From Pochonia chlamydosporia 170 (Eukaryota > Ascomycota > Sordariomycetes > Hypocreales > Clavicipitaceae), in contig NC_035791.1 in assembly GCF_001653235.2 (NCBI RefSeq), positions 124,001 to 188,000 of the forward strand: a stretch of 64,000 nt of DNA, given 5' to 3'. Positions 22,329 through 35,540 of this stretch are shown here, one piece after another. Position 1 is the stretch's first letter. Each line of letters begins with the position of its first letter. The notes beneath the pieces were generated by a model, which saw nothing but the letters and a program-made list of their open reading frames with translations, was not told where the DNA came from and did not search any database. A program made the position numbers and the translations under genes.

Positions 22329-24729
22329 GGCTGGCTTGGCTGTGGTTATGGCAAAGAGCCTTTAATCAAGAGAATTCTGGAAGAGCTGTAAAAATAATCT
22401 GCCAGCAGTAATATGAAGCAATGAGGCAGATGCGTCAAAGAATGAAAGACGTGTCTGTGACCAAGTATCGGTTTCGAGATACCAGGTATAGCCTCAAGTA
22501 ATAGCCTGATCCAACGTCGTTTATCTATTCCGCCTCAGGATTGATATCTTCCCGCTATTTACGGGGAAGGGACAGGCTTTAAAGGGACAGGCAAAACTCT
22601 TACCATAGCGGCTGAACACATCTCAGCAAATCACCCACTCACTTACAACTTGCCAGGTAGCTGTATGTACAAGGAGCCAGTGATTCAAACATGAGTTGTG
22701 TTCCGCGTTCTGGTGAGCGCAGAGCACATTCTTGCGCCATAGGTACATCGGCCGTTCCGCAGAGCTGGAAGCAAAATTGTGGTTGCGACGCTGCTGCAAC
22801 CGGGGCTGCTGCACCAGATGGATGCAAGAGTTGATTCTCAGGATGGCCTTCGGAGTCAATTGGTGCAGTGACAGCAGACAGAAGACGGCCAGGATTGGCC
22901 TTCCAGAACCAACAAGAAGATGGCAGCTTGCGATGGCATGTAGTAAGCGAAGTGGTCCCATCATCTTGGCAGGGATCAAATGCATCAAAGTTAAGCTCGA
23001 ATAAGTGGTGTGATGGATATCGGATTAATCAAAGGACAACATCGACGATCCACTTTCAGCTACCTAAATATTCCGAAACTCTTACACGGGCTGGGTCTCC
23101 TAGGCGTTGTGTTACAAGGGTGGATGGCGACCGCATGAAACCCGCTTGGACGTGGCAACGGTGAGGTGTCGTAAAGATTGTTAGCCACGGTTGGTTCAGG
23201 GCCAGGTCACAGCGGGAATCCACTATGTTAAAGAACCATTTCAAAACCCGAGACGTTGCATAAAATAAGAAGACATTGGCCGAACCCTGTATACTGGGTG
23301 AATGCCAAACCATCGCCCGCCGAGGCCAAGACAGTTGGAAATACGGATACAGGACATAGTAAAAGACGATCCAGGCCAGGTGCAGATTCAGTACGAACCT
23401 TGCCATCTTGCTCACGGCCGAGTCGGACCCGAACTTTTACCAGCAATCTATTGGTTAGACCATGAGTAAACTTGCCCGGTTCTAGGGTCAGCTGGGCTGT
23501 TTTTAGTCTTATACTAGGTACCAGTACCTGGCCATAAGTATTTGAACACCTCTTGGTACCCACAATGCCATATCTGAACAAATTTGGGCCTTGTGGACAC
23601 CAAAACATACCCTTGTTGTACTTCGAGGTGTTCAAATACTTATGACCCCCCACTGTAAGTGGCTGCATGGAATACAGTTTCCTCCGTATTTCTTGCTTAT
23701 TCATCTACCTTACCGAGAAGCACGTAATTAAGAACACGCATTATCGCTGAGGTATTATAAAAGTTGTAGCTGTACCAAAACAACTACAGTTTCAAGCAAT
23801 GCTACGGCATCTAAGCGAATCTACTACTATTAACCATAATCCCAGTAGTCCGGGTTTAGGCTGTGGAAAGGCATATAGTTAGCAAACGTAATTGAGTAGC
23901 TCAGCTTAAGTATATCTTTAGCTAGCTAGCGATCACTATGGGCATCTTAAGAGACATACGATGTTGGTTTGGGACTAACCCGTCACCCTTAGAAGCCATA
24001 ACCTTATTGAGGCATTTGCCGGACTTTGATACATCTGTGCCGGGGTCCAAGCTGTCAACGGTGGTGATGGGTAAAAGATGGGTTTTTAAGAAACATGACA
24101 AGTTGGACAAATGTCGTATAACACATAATACACTCACCCCCAATACTCTAAACCCCCAATACCACGTCACAACCCAGTGCTTCCCTTTACGCTCAGATCC
24201 CCCGGCCCAACGTACGCGAGTGTCTACTCACCTGCCTCGCTGTCGACGTCCAAGTGGTTAGCAACAAAGACTTGAGACTTTGGCTGTTTGACCACATGGG
24301 AACGGGGGTTGGGCGGGACGTTCTGCGATGTCCCTTTCGTGGGTTCGTAACCGCACGCGTGCCTGTAATCCATACCCAAACCACCTACTTCCCGGCTGCC
24401 AACAAATATCAGGCAAATATAGCCACGTCAGAGGTCAAATTGTGGCTGATCTTGCCCCCTGTTGGTATGTTTGCTTCTCAATTATCCCATCGGGTTCAAG
24501 GCCGAATCAATGTAACTTGCATTTCTGCTTTCCACCACTGCCTATCCCTTCCCCCTTCGATTTATCACTCGCCGGCGTATGTGGTTAGGCCTCACAACCT
24601 TACTACCAAATTTTCTTTGTCTAATTTGTATCTGAGCAGGCCATTACTCCATGAATTCTGTACTGCAACCTTTGACACCACATGTGTCTCTAATTGCCGT
24701 CACCATTTCCGTGTCTGTTTTGTGGTGGA
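22329..24729. promoter_or_regulatory. Shared divergent promoter region uge3/gt4c
   Basis: 2.4 kb between the uge3 start (minus) and the gt4c start (plus), suggesting room for coordinated control of precursor supply and polymerase. Open frames inside lack domains. A 135-bp MITE is inserted at 23521-23655. No specific operator is claimed. Confidence 0.55.
23521..23655. mobile_element. Tc1/mariner-type MITE, about 135 bp
   Basis: Ends are inverted repeats. A 19-bp perfect inverted pair (CATAAGTATTTGAACACCT at 23533-23551 and its complement at 23626-23644) is extended outward by CAGTACCTGGC on the left and, read inward, CAGTGGGGGGT on the right. TA dinucleotides flank both sides (23519-23520 and 23656-23657), as expected for TA target-site duplication. 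The CAGT...CATAAGTATTTG end style matches Tc1-like transposons. No transposase is encoded, so it is a non-autonomous element. One extra C separates the left TA from CAGT. Confidence 0.8.
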
Positions 24730-27700
24730 ATGGCTTCATTCTTTCAGCCCGGGTCGAATGACCCAACCATCGACGAGTGCGGCGCCTCGCGATTCCAAGT
24801 CTATTGCAATGCGGTTCTTCCAGCAGAGCGCCTCCTCCAAAATTGGTATCAGAAGGTGGACCTGGCTTTGGGCGCTGGCGCTCTCGCAATGCCCACCTTA
24901 ATATTGCTCTTTCTTCTTTCGAGACGAACATGGGCGTCAAACCTAACAAAACTTCGGGGGTAAGTCGTTAAGTGAAAATCCGATTGCTCCGCTTGCTCAG
25001 AACAAACCAGGCGGCCGGCAAAGAGGGTAGCAATATCAACGGGCCATGGCGGAGGCCCGAATGCAACACCACTGCTGTTCGAGTCGACCAGGTCATTTCG
25101 CATTTACTCGGAGACGGAATCTCCATCAGGACTCGAAGATACTAGACAATATGACATCAGTATTTTCCCGCTCGCCACCACTGGCAGGTACTCATGTCGA
25201 GGCGAGAGTTTTAGTCGCGGCTCGAGCTTAACGGTTCCTCGAAGCATTGGTCAAGACAATCGTATATCCACCTCGAGTATGACTGCTGAAGCCATCCCAA
25301 CAAAGATGAATCTGGGTTCTATCGATATTGGATCCATTGGTTCTGCGGCTTTTGAAGATGACGCAATAAATCGCACAGTAAACGTTCTGGCCGACACTTG
25401 CCTCCAAAACAGTCTTGCCGGCCTCGCCGTCCGGTCTTCACCTACGATAGAGTCGCAGCAAGTCGAGCGGCTGGTTGAATTGTTGTATCTCCGTGGTATC
25501 TCTGTCATCTTACTGTGCAACCACGACTCTGACGAATTGGACTCCATCAGCTTCAGGCACGCTTCCGGTATCGTCATTGAGAATGCGACCATTTTACGGA
25601 ATGGCGAACGTAGGGACTACTTCCAGGCTAAACGACTTCGAAGGCTGATGGGAAGGTGCGAAAAGGAGCGAGAGATGAGGCCAGAATTCTTCCTCGGCTT
25701 TCTGGAGCTTTGGCATCACAGGCCGCATCCTTCTGTAATTCGGCGAGCAGTCAAGTTGGGTGAACATTTCGGGGCTGTCGTGGAGCAAGGGCCAGTACAT
25801 CCCAACTCGAGGACTGAAGCATCCTCAAGAGACGTGAGCCGGACTTTGAGCGCATTTGAATATCTGAGACGAGACAAAGTCACAGAGGTCAGTATGAGTG
25901 AACCCTTGCCACGAGCTCAAGTTAACTATCCAACAGCTGCAAAAAAGCTGGTTATCGGATTCGAGAAAGGTCTGGGTACCGAACCGAGGACCGGAACCCC
26001 AGGTCAACTCACTGCCGCTCCAGAGCCTTGACTCGGCAATCCCACACATATCTAACTTTCTCCATCACCAGTCACTGCCCTTGGAGCTCAGCGTTTTGCG
26101 CAATGAGGAGCCGGCGCGGTCGTACCCACCCAACTACGTGGAACTGGCACCCAAGCGCAAGGACTTCTTTGAGATTTCTGCAGACGGGATTGCGTTTTCT
26201 CACTTCGGCTGCTTTTCCCTCATCGCGGACCCTTCTGCTGAGGATTACGTCGCCGTCGTGAAAACACAGTGCCGCCTCAAGGAGCTCCAGATGCTGCATG
26301 CCGTGCAAGGCATCGAGACCTACCGTCTCCTAGAGGTGATTCGGCACTTGGCTGGTCACACGGACTGCGACGACTTGATTCATGACTTGGTCGAGGGCCT
26401 TGAGTCAGAGCAAGTCTGTGTTTTCAAGGGACTCGATGCTGGGTTTAAAGTCCCGGATGGAGATGGCTATTTCTGGGGCGTGACCAAGGCTCGAGACATG
26501 CAAACGAAACTGGCAATAGACATCTTCATCTCGCAAGCAGCTCCAAGGGATGCAACTACCATTTTGCATACCTGGCTAGCTCATCATGGCGTACACCGCG
26601 CTACGCGCCTGGATCTCGAGTTCCGACTCGAAAGGGCTAATGGACTCGGCGATAGCAGCGGCTTGCCACTGAGTATCCGGGTTGCCATCGAAAAGGCCAC
26701 TGATGCTGAAAGGCTTCAGCTACTCCAGCAGATGCGAGTGTCTCAACTCAGCCACCATTTTAGAGAGCCTATCGTCACTTTCTGTAGGTCAATCCTTATC
26801 GACGAAACGTCCAAGTATTCTTGGAACCAGCACCATGCCCGAGGGCTTCTAGATGGTTCAATGTCAACCAAGACGATGTTCAGAACCAGACTTGAGTACT
26901 TTGTACGATGCGGCGCAAGTGAGCTCCCCAGTGTTGAGAGTCTTCTGAGGCTGTATGAACTCGTCGAAACGACCATCCACAACGCCCTTTCCAATGGTGA
27001 CAGAGTGCATCTCAACACCTTTACGAATGCTCTTCTCAAAGCATACAACCCTGCATGCTCCTCGAGCTCAAACGACTACGTCGATGTCAACGCCGATCTT
27101 TTCGCGCTGACATTCTTCAGCATACTGAGAAAGGCGGCCTTTGAGGAAGTGTATATAGAGTCCACGGACCGTTGTCCGATATTTCTCGCATGCCCTGACC
27201 AAGCTGCCGTCTTTTCGGAACTCTGGGTCCTTGGCTCTCAGTGCGAAATCTTCTTCGGCCTCATGCCGTCCGACCTGGGCGAAATCATATACAAACGATA
27301 TAAAGACTTTCTCGCGGAGCGGCCACCCGTTGCTAGTGATCGGGAAAACAATGAGATCATGACAATGTATTCGAGTTCCGAGGCACCTCTACCTTCCAAG
27401 GACACAAAAAACAGCGATGGCCCAGATGCCAAAATATTGAAGAGGCAGGAGTTGATTGGCAGCTGGAACAAGCGATTCACAGAGTTCGGCGCCATGTCAA
27501 TTTTCTGTCTACCTGCCATCATGGACGTTCTGCTACTAACCTTTGTTGGCCGTGGCATGTTTATGACTGCCTACATGGATCACTATCACCTCCAGGCTGC
27601 TGGTTATGCCCTGCTTATCTCCCTTCTGCTAACTGCAGGCGTCACCGGCTGGGTTGGCAGCACCGGCTCATACTACCTGGCTCATTACGCATACAGCAAT

Positions 27701-30700
27701 ATGATGTATTTCCATGTTCAACGCCTTTCTGGAGGCTTTGTTCTGATGCTTATTGTTGGCGTATGTGGTCTGGTCGGGTTCGCATTGGAGCGCTCGGTTG
27801 CCGTCGGCTTCGTCTTTCTCGCATTTCTAATCATCATCACCACCTACCTCAATCTGCTGGGTGTTATGGCCACGATGCACCAACGCGGAAGCCCCCTTAC
27901 TTCGGGGCGAAAGGTTCTCTGGCGGACTATCCCGGGTCTTCTCTTGTCGCCAATCATCTCCTCCTTTGTCAATGGCCACGATCTCAAAATCTATCTCCCT
28001 GTGGCTTCTACAGTCATTCTGCTCCTCTTGTATCAGTACCGTCAGCTTTGCAATGAATGGGCTGACTGGATGAAGAACATACCCGAAATTACGGACAAGG
28101 ATGTTCTGGAATGGTACAAGTCCACGCCCGAGTCGCGCCCAGGCGACGAGGATATCAAAGAGAAAGCGGATAACCAAAGCAAAATCGCCCAAGAAGCTCT
28201 TCGCACTGCGCTCGCGACGTACCCACGGCGCAGAGGAGAAGCTATGTCTTCGGGACTGACGAATGATGAGTTTGTCGACCGCGTGGCAAAAGGCATGCCG
28301 TATATCGAGTGGCTATTTACAAAGACAAACCCCAATGGCAACGCACCGGACCTCTTCAGCAGCGCATGGTATACTCAGCTTGGGGAGGCGAAGAAGCAGC
28401 AGCAGCAGATCTCACGAGGGCTCAAAGAACACGACACTATGATGCTCTTTCGCAACGCTCGATATGACATTGGGCAGAACCTGGGTCTGTTCCTGGTTGC
28501 TCTCATGGATCGATGGGTCAGCATTATTATGGGCGCAAGACAGCCAAATGTCAGCATATATACCGACTCCCGAGCTCGGTACGGTATCTGCTTTAGCATT
28601 TTATACTTTTGCTTCGCCGTTATGCTGTTGGACGTCATCCTGCAAGACTACTGGAGCATTCGTTTCATATTGTCCAAGGAGAAGCTCTCCGATTACCGCC
28701 ATTCACGAATGGTTGCCAGAAACTGGGAGAGTAATCGACGCCAAAAGCTCTTCTCGGCACTGGCCAAGCTCTTTAGCCACATCATGTTTGTCTTTGGCGG
28801 TACGACCCTTCTTCTTTGGGCTTTTGTGGACAGCCAAGAGACAACTATCCTTTACTATCTTTACACCCTCGGATACACAAGTGTCATCGTCTTTCAGTTC
28901 AATCGATGCTTCACCACAAACGTCCGCATCCACGTCATTATCATCTTGGTCTCCGCTTCCGTAGGACTCATTGTAGGTTGCACGCTGCATGCCGTCCCTG
29001 CGACTGCAGGCTGGCTTTACTCTGATGTTTTGGCTCAGAACGTCGCGGCCGTGTCAGCGGCCTTGGGGACCCTTCTCTGGGCTTGGAGAGATTGGACCGC
29101 TCCCAACTCCATGGTATCGATATCCTCTACCACCTACGACCGTGAAATTTGGGCCCAGCGCTATCTCAGAGCCGAGAATGACGCCGAGTTAAAGGTTGTG
29201 GCTGGGAAGGTCCAAAATGTCGGCGGTGCCATTACCATGCACAACGATGGCTCTCTCACGAGCAAAAGAATTACTCAGCTGCTGCGTCAAAGTCTCATAA
29301 ACCCAAACGGGACTGCCGCACGAATACCGTGGGCAGTCGGCATCCTCAAAGCAGTCGTCGAGAAATGGGAGGAAGGAAACATCAAGGTCGCTATTGTGAG
29401 CCAGGAGAAATTCTCTGAGGCTGGTTTGAAGGACATCTGCTCATTCAGCCAACTGGATGGCGACGTACTCAAAATCACGGCTGCTTTTTTGGGAGAGACA
29501 GAGCTTTGCTTGCCCTCGTGGAAGACTCAACTGACAACAATGGTCGCGGAGTGTCTGTTGTACCATGTAGCCCGTGTGGATGGGAAGTTATCACACTCCC
29601 AAGCCGTTCAAGCAGAGCATTTCCTTTATGGCACTTTGGTCATGTCTAGGCGGTTTGAGCTTGAGCTTGCTATTGCAGATGTAAAGGACCTCGCACGATA
29701 TGTCCGGAAGACCAACTTGGAGCTCATGCGGCATCTTTGCTTGGATGTGAGCGTAGATTCCAATTGGGATACCATACCCCTGAGCGGAAGAAAAGCTATA
29801 TTTGCACGAATCACTGGGGAAGAAGTCGCTCACTCTCGGGAGTTTTGCCAGTGGCTATCCAACAGCGATATCGACTTGCAGGCCGTTGAGTTCCACCTTC
29901 AGCTCACTCTTGAGATTTTCCACAAGTCGGAGGAACGGTACAAGACGACCACATGCTTTTCTCAAAATAATCACCCGGGCGCCGTGGGGCCTATGGCGGA
30001 ACTGAAACCCATGCGTATCGACAGATCTCGCGCACCTGGAACACTTCGGGCCTTGGTAGCATTCCCTCTAGCCTTCGTCAAGTGGGTAGCTCTCATATCC
30101 GGGGGCGGATCGGATGTTGAGAGAGAACTATCGTACTGTCTGCGAAGTATATACTTTCGCCGCCCCATTCTTTATGTCACCCTGCTCTTGTGGAAGATGT
30201 GTTGGATGATGAAGAACTTTTGGGTATTCACCTTCTTAGTCTACCATCGTCCGGCCCTCGTCAGTATTGAACGACTCGCCCGGAAGGGAGCACGTCGTCT
30301 CATCGTTGGGAATTTCATTACTGTCGAATGCCAGGGCAACACCATTACAGGGATTGCAGTCAATGGTGATGATGGATCCATGATGCTGGAGGCCTTTGAC
30401 GGAAACCTCCAGGAGCACCCACACGACATGGAGCCAATCTTCAAAGCAACCTATGACGAAGATTTCCGACTCACCAGCCGAGTCGACAACGAAGGCAACA
30501 CTTCGACGTACCAATATAATCCTGGTAGCCGACAGAGGTGGCCTGTATCCAGGGAAGTGGTCAACTCTAGCCGTAGGACCATTAGCTTCTACGACAAACA
30601 CGGACGCACGATTCACGGCGTGCTATCTCTAGGTTCAACGTCGTATGCTTTCTACTGTCACTACAAGTCCACCCCTAAAGGAAGCCCTGATCTGCTTCGT

Positions 30701-33537
30701 GCAGACTTTAAGCCTCTGAACTCGGAATCTAATGACAGGCTATCGGTTTTCTGGGGTGTTCCGCTGGGTAACCGGGAAGAGTTTTACAACTGGGCTCCGT
30801 CAGAAAAGATACGCCTCATTGTCAGAGTAATCGATGGAAAGACGTTTGTTACAGAGATTCAGTACCGCCACCGTCGCGACCCCGTCAGTGTGACGACTCT
30901 CGAGGAGGAGAACGACCGTAAGACGGCCATCGCTCAGCATCCCCAGGTCTTTCCTGACGAGGACCTGCTTTTGATCCGCCCCCGAAATCTCATGTTTGAC
31001 TCAGAAGATGTCCTCATTCATCATAGCCTTCTTCATGTCAAGCGGATGAGCCACGCTGCTAGCAAAAAGGGGTCTATCATTCCGCACTGGAGTTCATTAC
31101 CCCTGTTGGGAAAACGAGTCTACCGCCCGGTACCAACCTGGCACATCCGAACAGAACTGTGGCGCTGTTGGCTGAGTGGCACTTTAGACGCCGTCACCGT
31201 CTGCTGGATAGATGAGCTCATCCTTCGTGAGGAGCCACTGCTTCGCAAATACTGGCATGCGCGAGGCACTGGGAATCTCGACGCTGCCAGGCTCGCACTG
31301 GACGACGGCATTGACCAGATAGTATCAGCGATCGAACTTGAGACGGAAGTCTCAGAGCTCTGTCTTCTTCCCATCAGAACTGCCGACTTGTACGCAATGG
31401 GTCTTGGAAAAGACGCTGCTCAGGTTACAAATAGACCCCAAGACTGCTACAATGACACCAAAGACCGCATATCAGTCATAGTCAATGACATCGGATGCTG
31501 GCCAGAATCTCCAGGTGGTGTTTCGAACTGCAGACGAGACTTGGTCAACGGCCACAGCACTATACGAAACCATGTGCTTGCGGAGTGTGCCAACGAGTAC
31601 GGCATACCCCGTTTCCAGATCGAGAGGAACGTCCAGTCACTGAAACTGCTTCCATTGTGGGGACTCGACGGAAAGAATGCGCATCACGGGCTCATTGACA
31701 ACATCCTGCAGTCTCAAGTCGACGACAAGATTCGTGGCACGGACTTGCAAAGGGATATTGCCAGCGTTTTTATCCCCTTATTGAAGGACTTTGTCAGGGG
31801 AGCTCGCACCAAGCGCTATTCTCGCGCCGATTTGATCAAATACACAAATGTAATGCTCTCAATTTCCAAGTACTATGAGCACAAGGACTACAACAGTACT
31901 TGGAACTCTAGGGAAGTAGAAGACGCATGGGCTGAGGCATGGCTCATGCCCTACAACGATCCTAACATTAACGACCCTTCCGATTACTTCGACATCGAGC
32001 GTCCCAGCTTCTCTGACTTTCGAGAAGCCATGGGGATCTATATGGCATATTTCTTTATCTTCTCTGTCAATGTTCCTGACGAGTGTCCGCGTGTATTCCA
32101 GAGCACACACCATGGAATCAGTAGCTTGTTCGGTATGGTCCTCAAGTACCGTCGAGGAGTGACGTTTGCAATATGGGATCACGCAATTTTGTGGCGAGAA
32201 TCCTGTCTCAACATCAGCCCCGCTCAGTGCGAGTTACCCATCTCGGTGCAGTCGATGCTTTTGTCTGGGATCCGTATGGCAACCCGGCTGGCCTACTTCC
32301 ATGCCGACGTTGTCACCCCATGCACCTCCCTGTTCAACCCGTAAGTCTCCCTCCTGTAGCACATCTTGGCTCATTGGTTAACAATGGATGCAGTATGTGG
32401 GAAACTGAACTCGGGAGTGACAGGGGCAAGCTCTGCAACAGAAATCATTTCCGCCGCAAGATCACTCCAATCGTCAACGGCATCAGCAACATGGACTTGT
32501 TCAAGACCGTCGATAAAGTGCGCACCGACAAGCCCACAGTGGTCATGTTATCCAATATCCAATTCATCAAGGGTATCAAGACGGCCATTCTGGCAGCTGA
32601 GGTTGTCGTCAATCGCTACGGCTTTAAGGATTACAAGCTCATGATATACGGAGCCAAGGATCGTCAACCATCCTATGCTCTCGAAATGGAAAAGCTTATC
32701 GTCAAGAGCCAGCTCTCGAATAATGTCATTCTGGCTGGGTTTGGTAAGCCCACAGAGGTTCTAAAGGACGCTTGGCTCTTCATGAACTCATCTGTCTCTG
32801 AGGGCCTCCCGCTGGCCATTGGAGAGGCTGCTCTCGCCGGAGTTCCCATTGTCGCCACAGAAGTGGGAGCAACCGCCTTGGTCATGACAGATCCAAACGA
32901 TGCAGAAAAAAGGTATGGAGAGGTTGTAGCGCCAAACGACCCCGTGGCCCTTGCAAGGGCACAACTGAACATGCTCTGCATGGTTGGTCCATGGGCCAAA
33001 TTCACACAGGAAGGCGAGGACGTGATGCCTCCATCACTCCCAGATGAAGTTACAACAGACGACGTGAAATGGCTTTCTCGGCGGATGTACGAGAAGAGCG
33101 ATGACCGCCGCAAGCTCGGCCTCCTTTGCCGGGAGGTAGTGCTGCACAGCTTCCACGGAAACCGATATTTGCGGGAGCACGAGCAAATGTACTGGATCCA
33201 ATGGCACATGGCCAAGATGCGAGCCGACATGGCACTCATGGGATCATCGAAGAATGCCTTTAAGTTCGGCTCAACCGCTCCTTTGAGATACTCAAGCGAG
33301 GAACCAAACGAGGATGAAGTTGACGATGCAATTGAGAAAGTGGAGGCGGCAAAATACGCCGAAGGTGAAGGGCTTCTTGGGGAAACGGTTATGCTTTCAG
33401 AAGTGCAACGCGACCTTGAAACTCAACTCGGGGAAAAGGAGGGCAGGTTTCCGAGCATATCAAGACTATTTCGAGGGCAGTGGCTTGCGCCAAATCACTT
33501 TGCTAGAGAAGCTGCGTTCCGAATGTCGTCAGGTTGA
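24730..33537 (+). CDS. gt4c: Gt4c-like giant membrane glycosyltransferase (GAG synthase), four exons
   Basis: Predicted GAG polymerase/exporter. Exons are 24730-24959, 25011-25887, 25937-32340 and 32394-33537; introns are 51, 49 and 53 nt with GTAAGT, GTCAGT and GTAAGT donors. The joined frame is 8655 nt, 2884 aa, and closes exactly. A membrane segment lies near residues 36-58 (LALGAGALAMPTLILLFLLS). A large soluble part follows, then a central block of many membrane segments starting near FGAMSIFCLPAIMDVLLLTF, further soluble domains, a conserved stretch FAIWDHAILWRE and RLAYFHADVVTPC, and a C-terminal GT4 domain. Its nucleotide-sugar motif is Glu2640-x7-Glu2648 in SEGLPLAIGEAALAG. The last 100 residues are Glu-rich. 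ATG 24730 (MASFFQPGSNDP) was chosen because the ATG 36 nt upstream adds only a Pro/Cys-rich leader. Confidence 0.92.
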
Positions 33538-34630
33538 CCTATCCAAAAGCAATCGACCCATTCCACACATCGACTTCATTCACACTGATAATCCAGTGTA
33601 TTTTCCAGCCATTTAATCTTGGGGTTAGTTTAATCTCGCCAGGGTCTTTAGCTATTAGCAACTGTAAATCTATCCTCATATACCCTAACGTGGGTCCTAG
33701 AAAAGTGTTTTCCGTTTCCATATTAGGTGTTTGTCTCTGTCATCTACCAAGTTCAAAATACAGCGCTAGACTACTTTTCTCTACAAACAGTCAAATCGAA
33801 TAACCCTTTTTGACTTTTAAATTTGAGTCTAGTTTCTTAAAAGGTTAATAAAACAAATAAGGCTGCTATACTTATAATACCTAACACCCTATACCTAAAG
33901 TTAAACACAGCCGCACTATATAGCTCTCTTGCTTTCAATCTAAATTAATAAGGCTTAAATATAACTTTCTTTCCCATTTAATATTAAGTTACAAGCTAGA
34001 TATCTTTAGATAGTGGATTTTTTGGAAGCAGACTTATATTTAGGCTATTTAAGACTCTCTTTTCCCTTCAATTAGACATAGACACGACAGGCAATACGCT
34101 GCGATGTACCAGCAACCCAGATTAATCCTAAAACATCCCAGATGCAGCAAGTAGTTACAGAATTCCAAGTGCGCAATTTCCTGCAAGAAGCTAGAGTGAG
34201 TCTAGTGTTTTCTTAACTAACACTCTTAGAATTTCCCCTGTCTAAAATATAAAAGATTTTAATTACCTAGCTATTAAGGCAGAGTGCGCTAAGCGCACAT
34301 GCGTGTAGAGCATTACGTATAAAAGATATACTTCTTATAAAGACCAGCTCACAGAACTTACCACGGCAACTCTAATCTGTTAGACTACCTCTAAACCGGG
34401 AGACTCTACCACTAGGGAGTTTACGATAGGGGGAACCAGGTTATCTAGTACCATCGCGCCAAAACAACGTTAGCAACAGCTTTACGAAAGTCTAAGTAGT
34501 ATGCAGGACATTTCTCTAATTACTCGAGCATGTCTTCTTTTAGCTTTCAGGAATGCCACTAATTTTGGAATCTAAGGTTTACGGATAGAATCTGTGTTTG
34601 GCAACGTAAGGTTTACAGCTTGTCCCTTAC

Positions 34631-34793
34631 AATCCCAGCTCGTAGATCTTATAGGCTCCGTTAAGGCTTGTGGGCTAAGCGAGGCAGCTTTAGTATAGGT
34701 ATCTAGTTGCTGCTATATTTTAATTGACTTTATTTCCCAGTTATCAGAACCTATAAGCCCTAACGCGATCTATGAGATCTACGGGCTGGGATT
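34631..34793. repeat. Imperfect inverted repeat, arms about 44 bp
   Basis: The left arm, 34631-34674 (begins AATCCCAGCTCGTAGATC), and the right arm, 34750-34793 (ends GATCTACGGGCTGGGATT), are complementary apart from a few mostly transition-type mismatches. A spacer of about 75 nt separates them. It may be a small hairpin element or MITE that has picked up RIP-like changes; no target duplication was established. Confidence 0.6.
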
Positions 34794-35540
34794 CAAACAT
34801 ATCCTAACCATATCTCGCCCCGACGATTACGCAGGTATCCTAACTGTCGTTATGTATCGCAGGATAGCGATAAAATTAAGGGTCTGAGTGGTGTCTTGGA
34901 AGATGACTCAATTGACTCTGTTCTGACTGACTATCTAAGGGAGAGACAGGAAACATGGCCCCTTTTAAAGACCGATTTGGGGGATTTCCCTGATATGGAG
35001 GGAAAGGTCAGAAAAGGAAGGTCAGAGCAGAATGGTCAAAAAGGCGGATCAAATTGGTCTGGACTAAAGGAAAGGGAAGGTTATAGCTACTCTTGTTAAC
35101 ATTACGGTTAGCCTTAAATGGGCCAAAACGCTATTTCGCAGACCCACAAGTTAGCCAGCAGGCGCGGAGATAATTAACAGAACCCGCATCCAGTCTCTCC
35201 GGCAGTTAAAAAGGCAGTATTCCCTTCAAGTGGGCCTAGATTGCGCACAGCCTATTCTAGTGCAACAAGCGTGGTAGTATTACTTTAGTGCAACACTCTA
35301 ATTGTCGGATGTAAATCTATAACCACGTCTTTCTTATCTCTGATGCATTTTAAGCTTTTATAGGTATTAATATACGCATACAGATAAAATACTCACTTTT
35401 CCTGTTTGTGATAAATGGCCACGATCTAGCATAAGGAGAAAGGAAAGATTAAGATTTAAGAGCTTAAGGCTTGCCTCTAGCTTATGGTTAGGTATTAGGA
35501 ACGCTAGCCACATCTGCTACGCACAAGTACAAAATTTGTG

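Noticed and set aside
24290..24365. GGTTCGTAACC as a possible tRNA T-arm
   Set aside because: No acceptor, D or anticodon stems could be paired around it.
24254..24901. Open frame of 215 codons on the plus strand
   Set aside because: It overlaps the first exon of gt4c in another frame and has no domain; the gt4c frame joins cleanly with the downstream exons.
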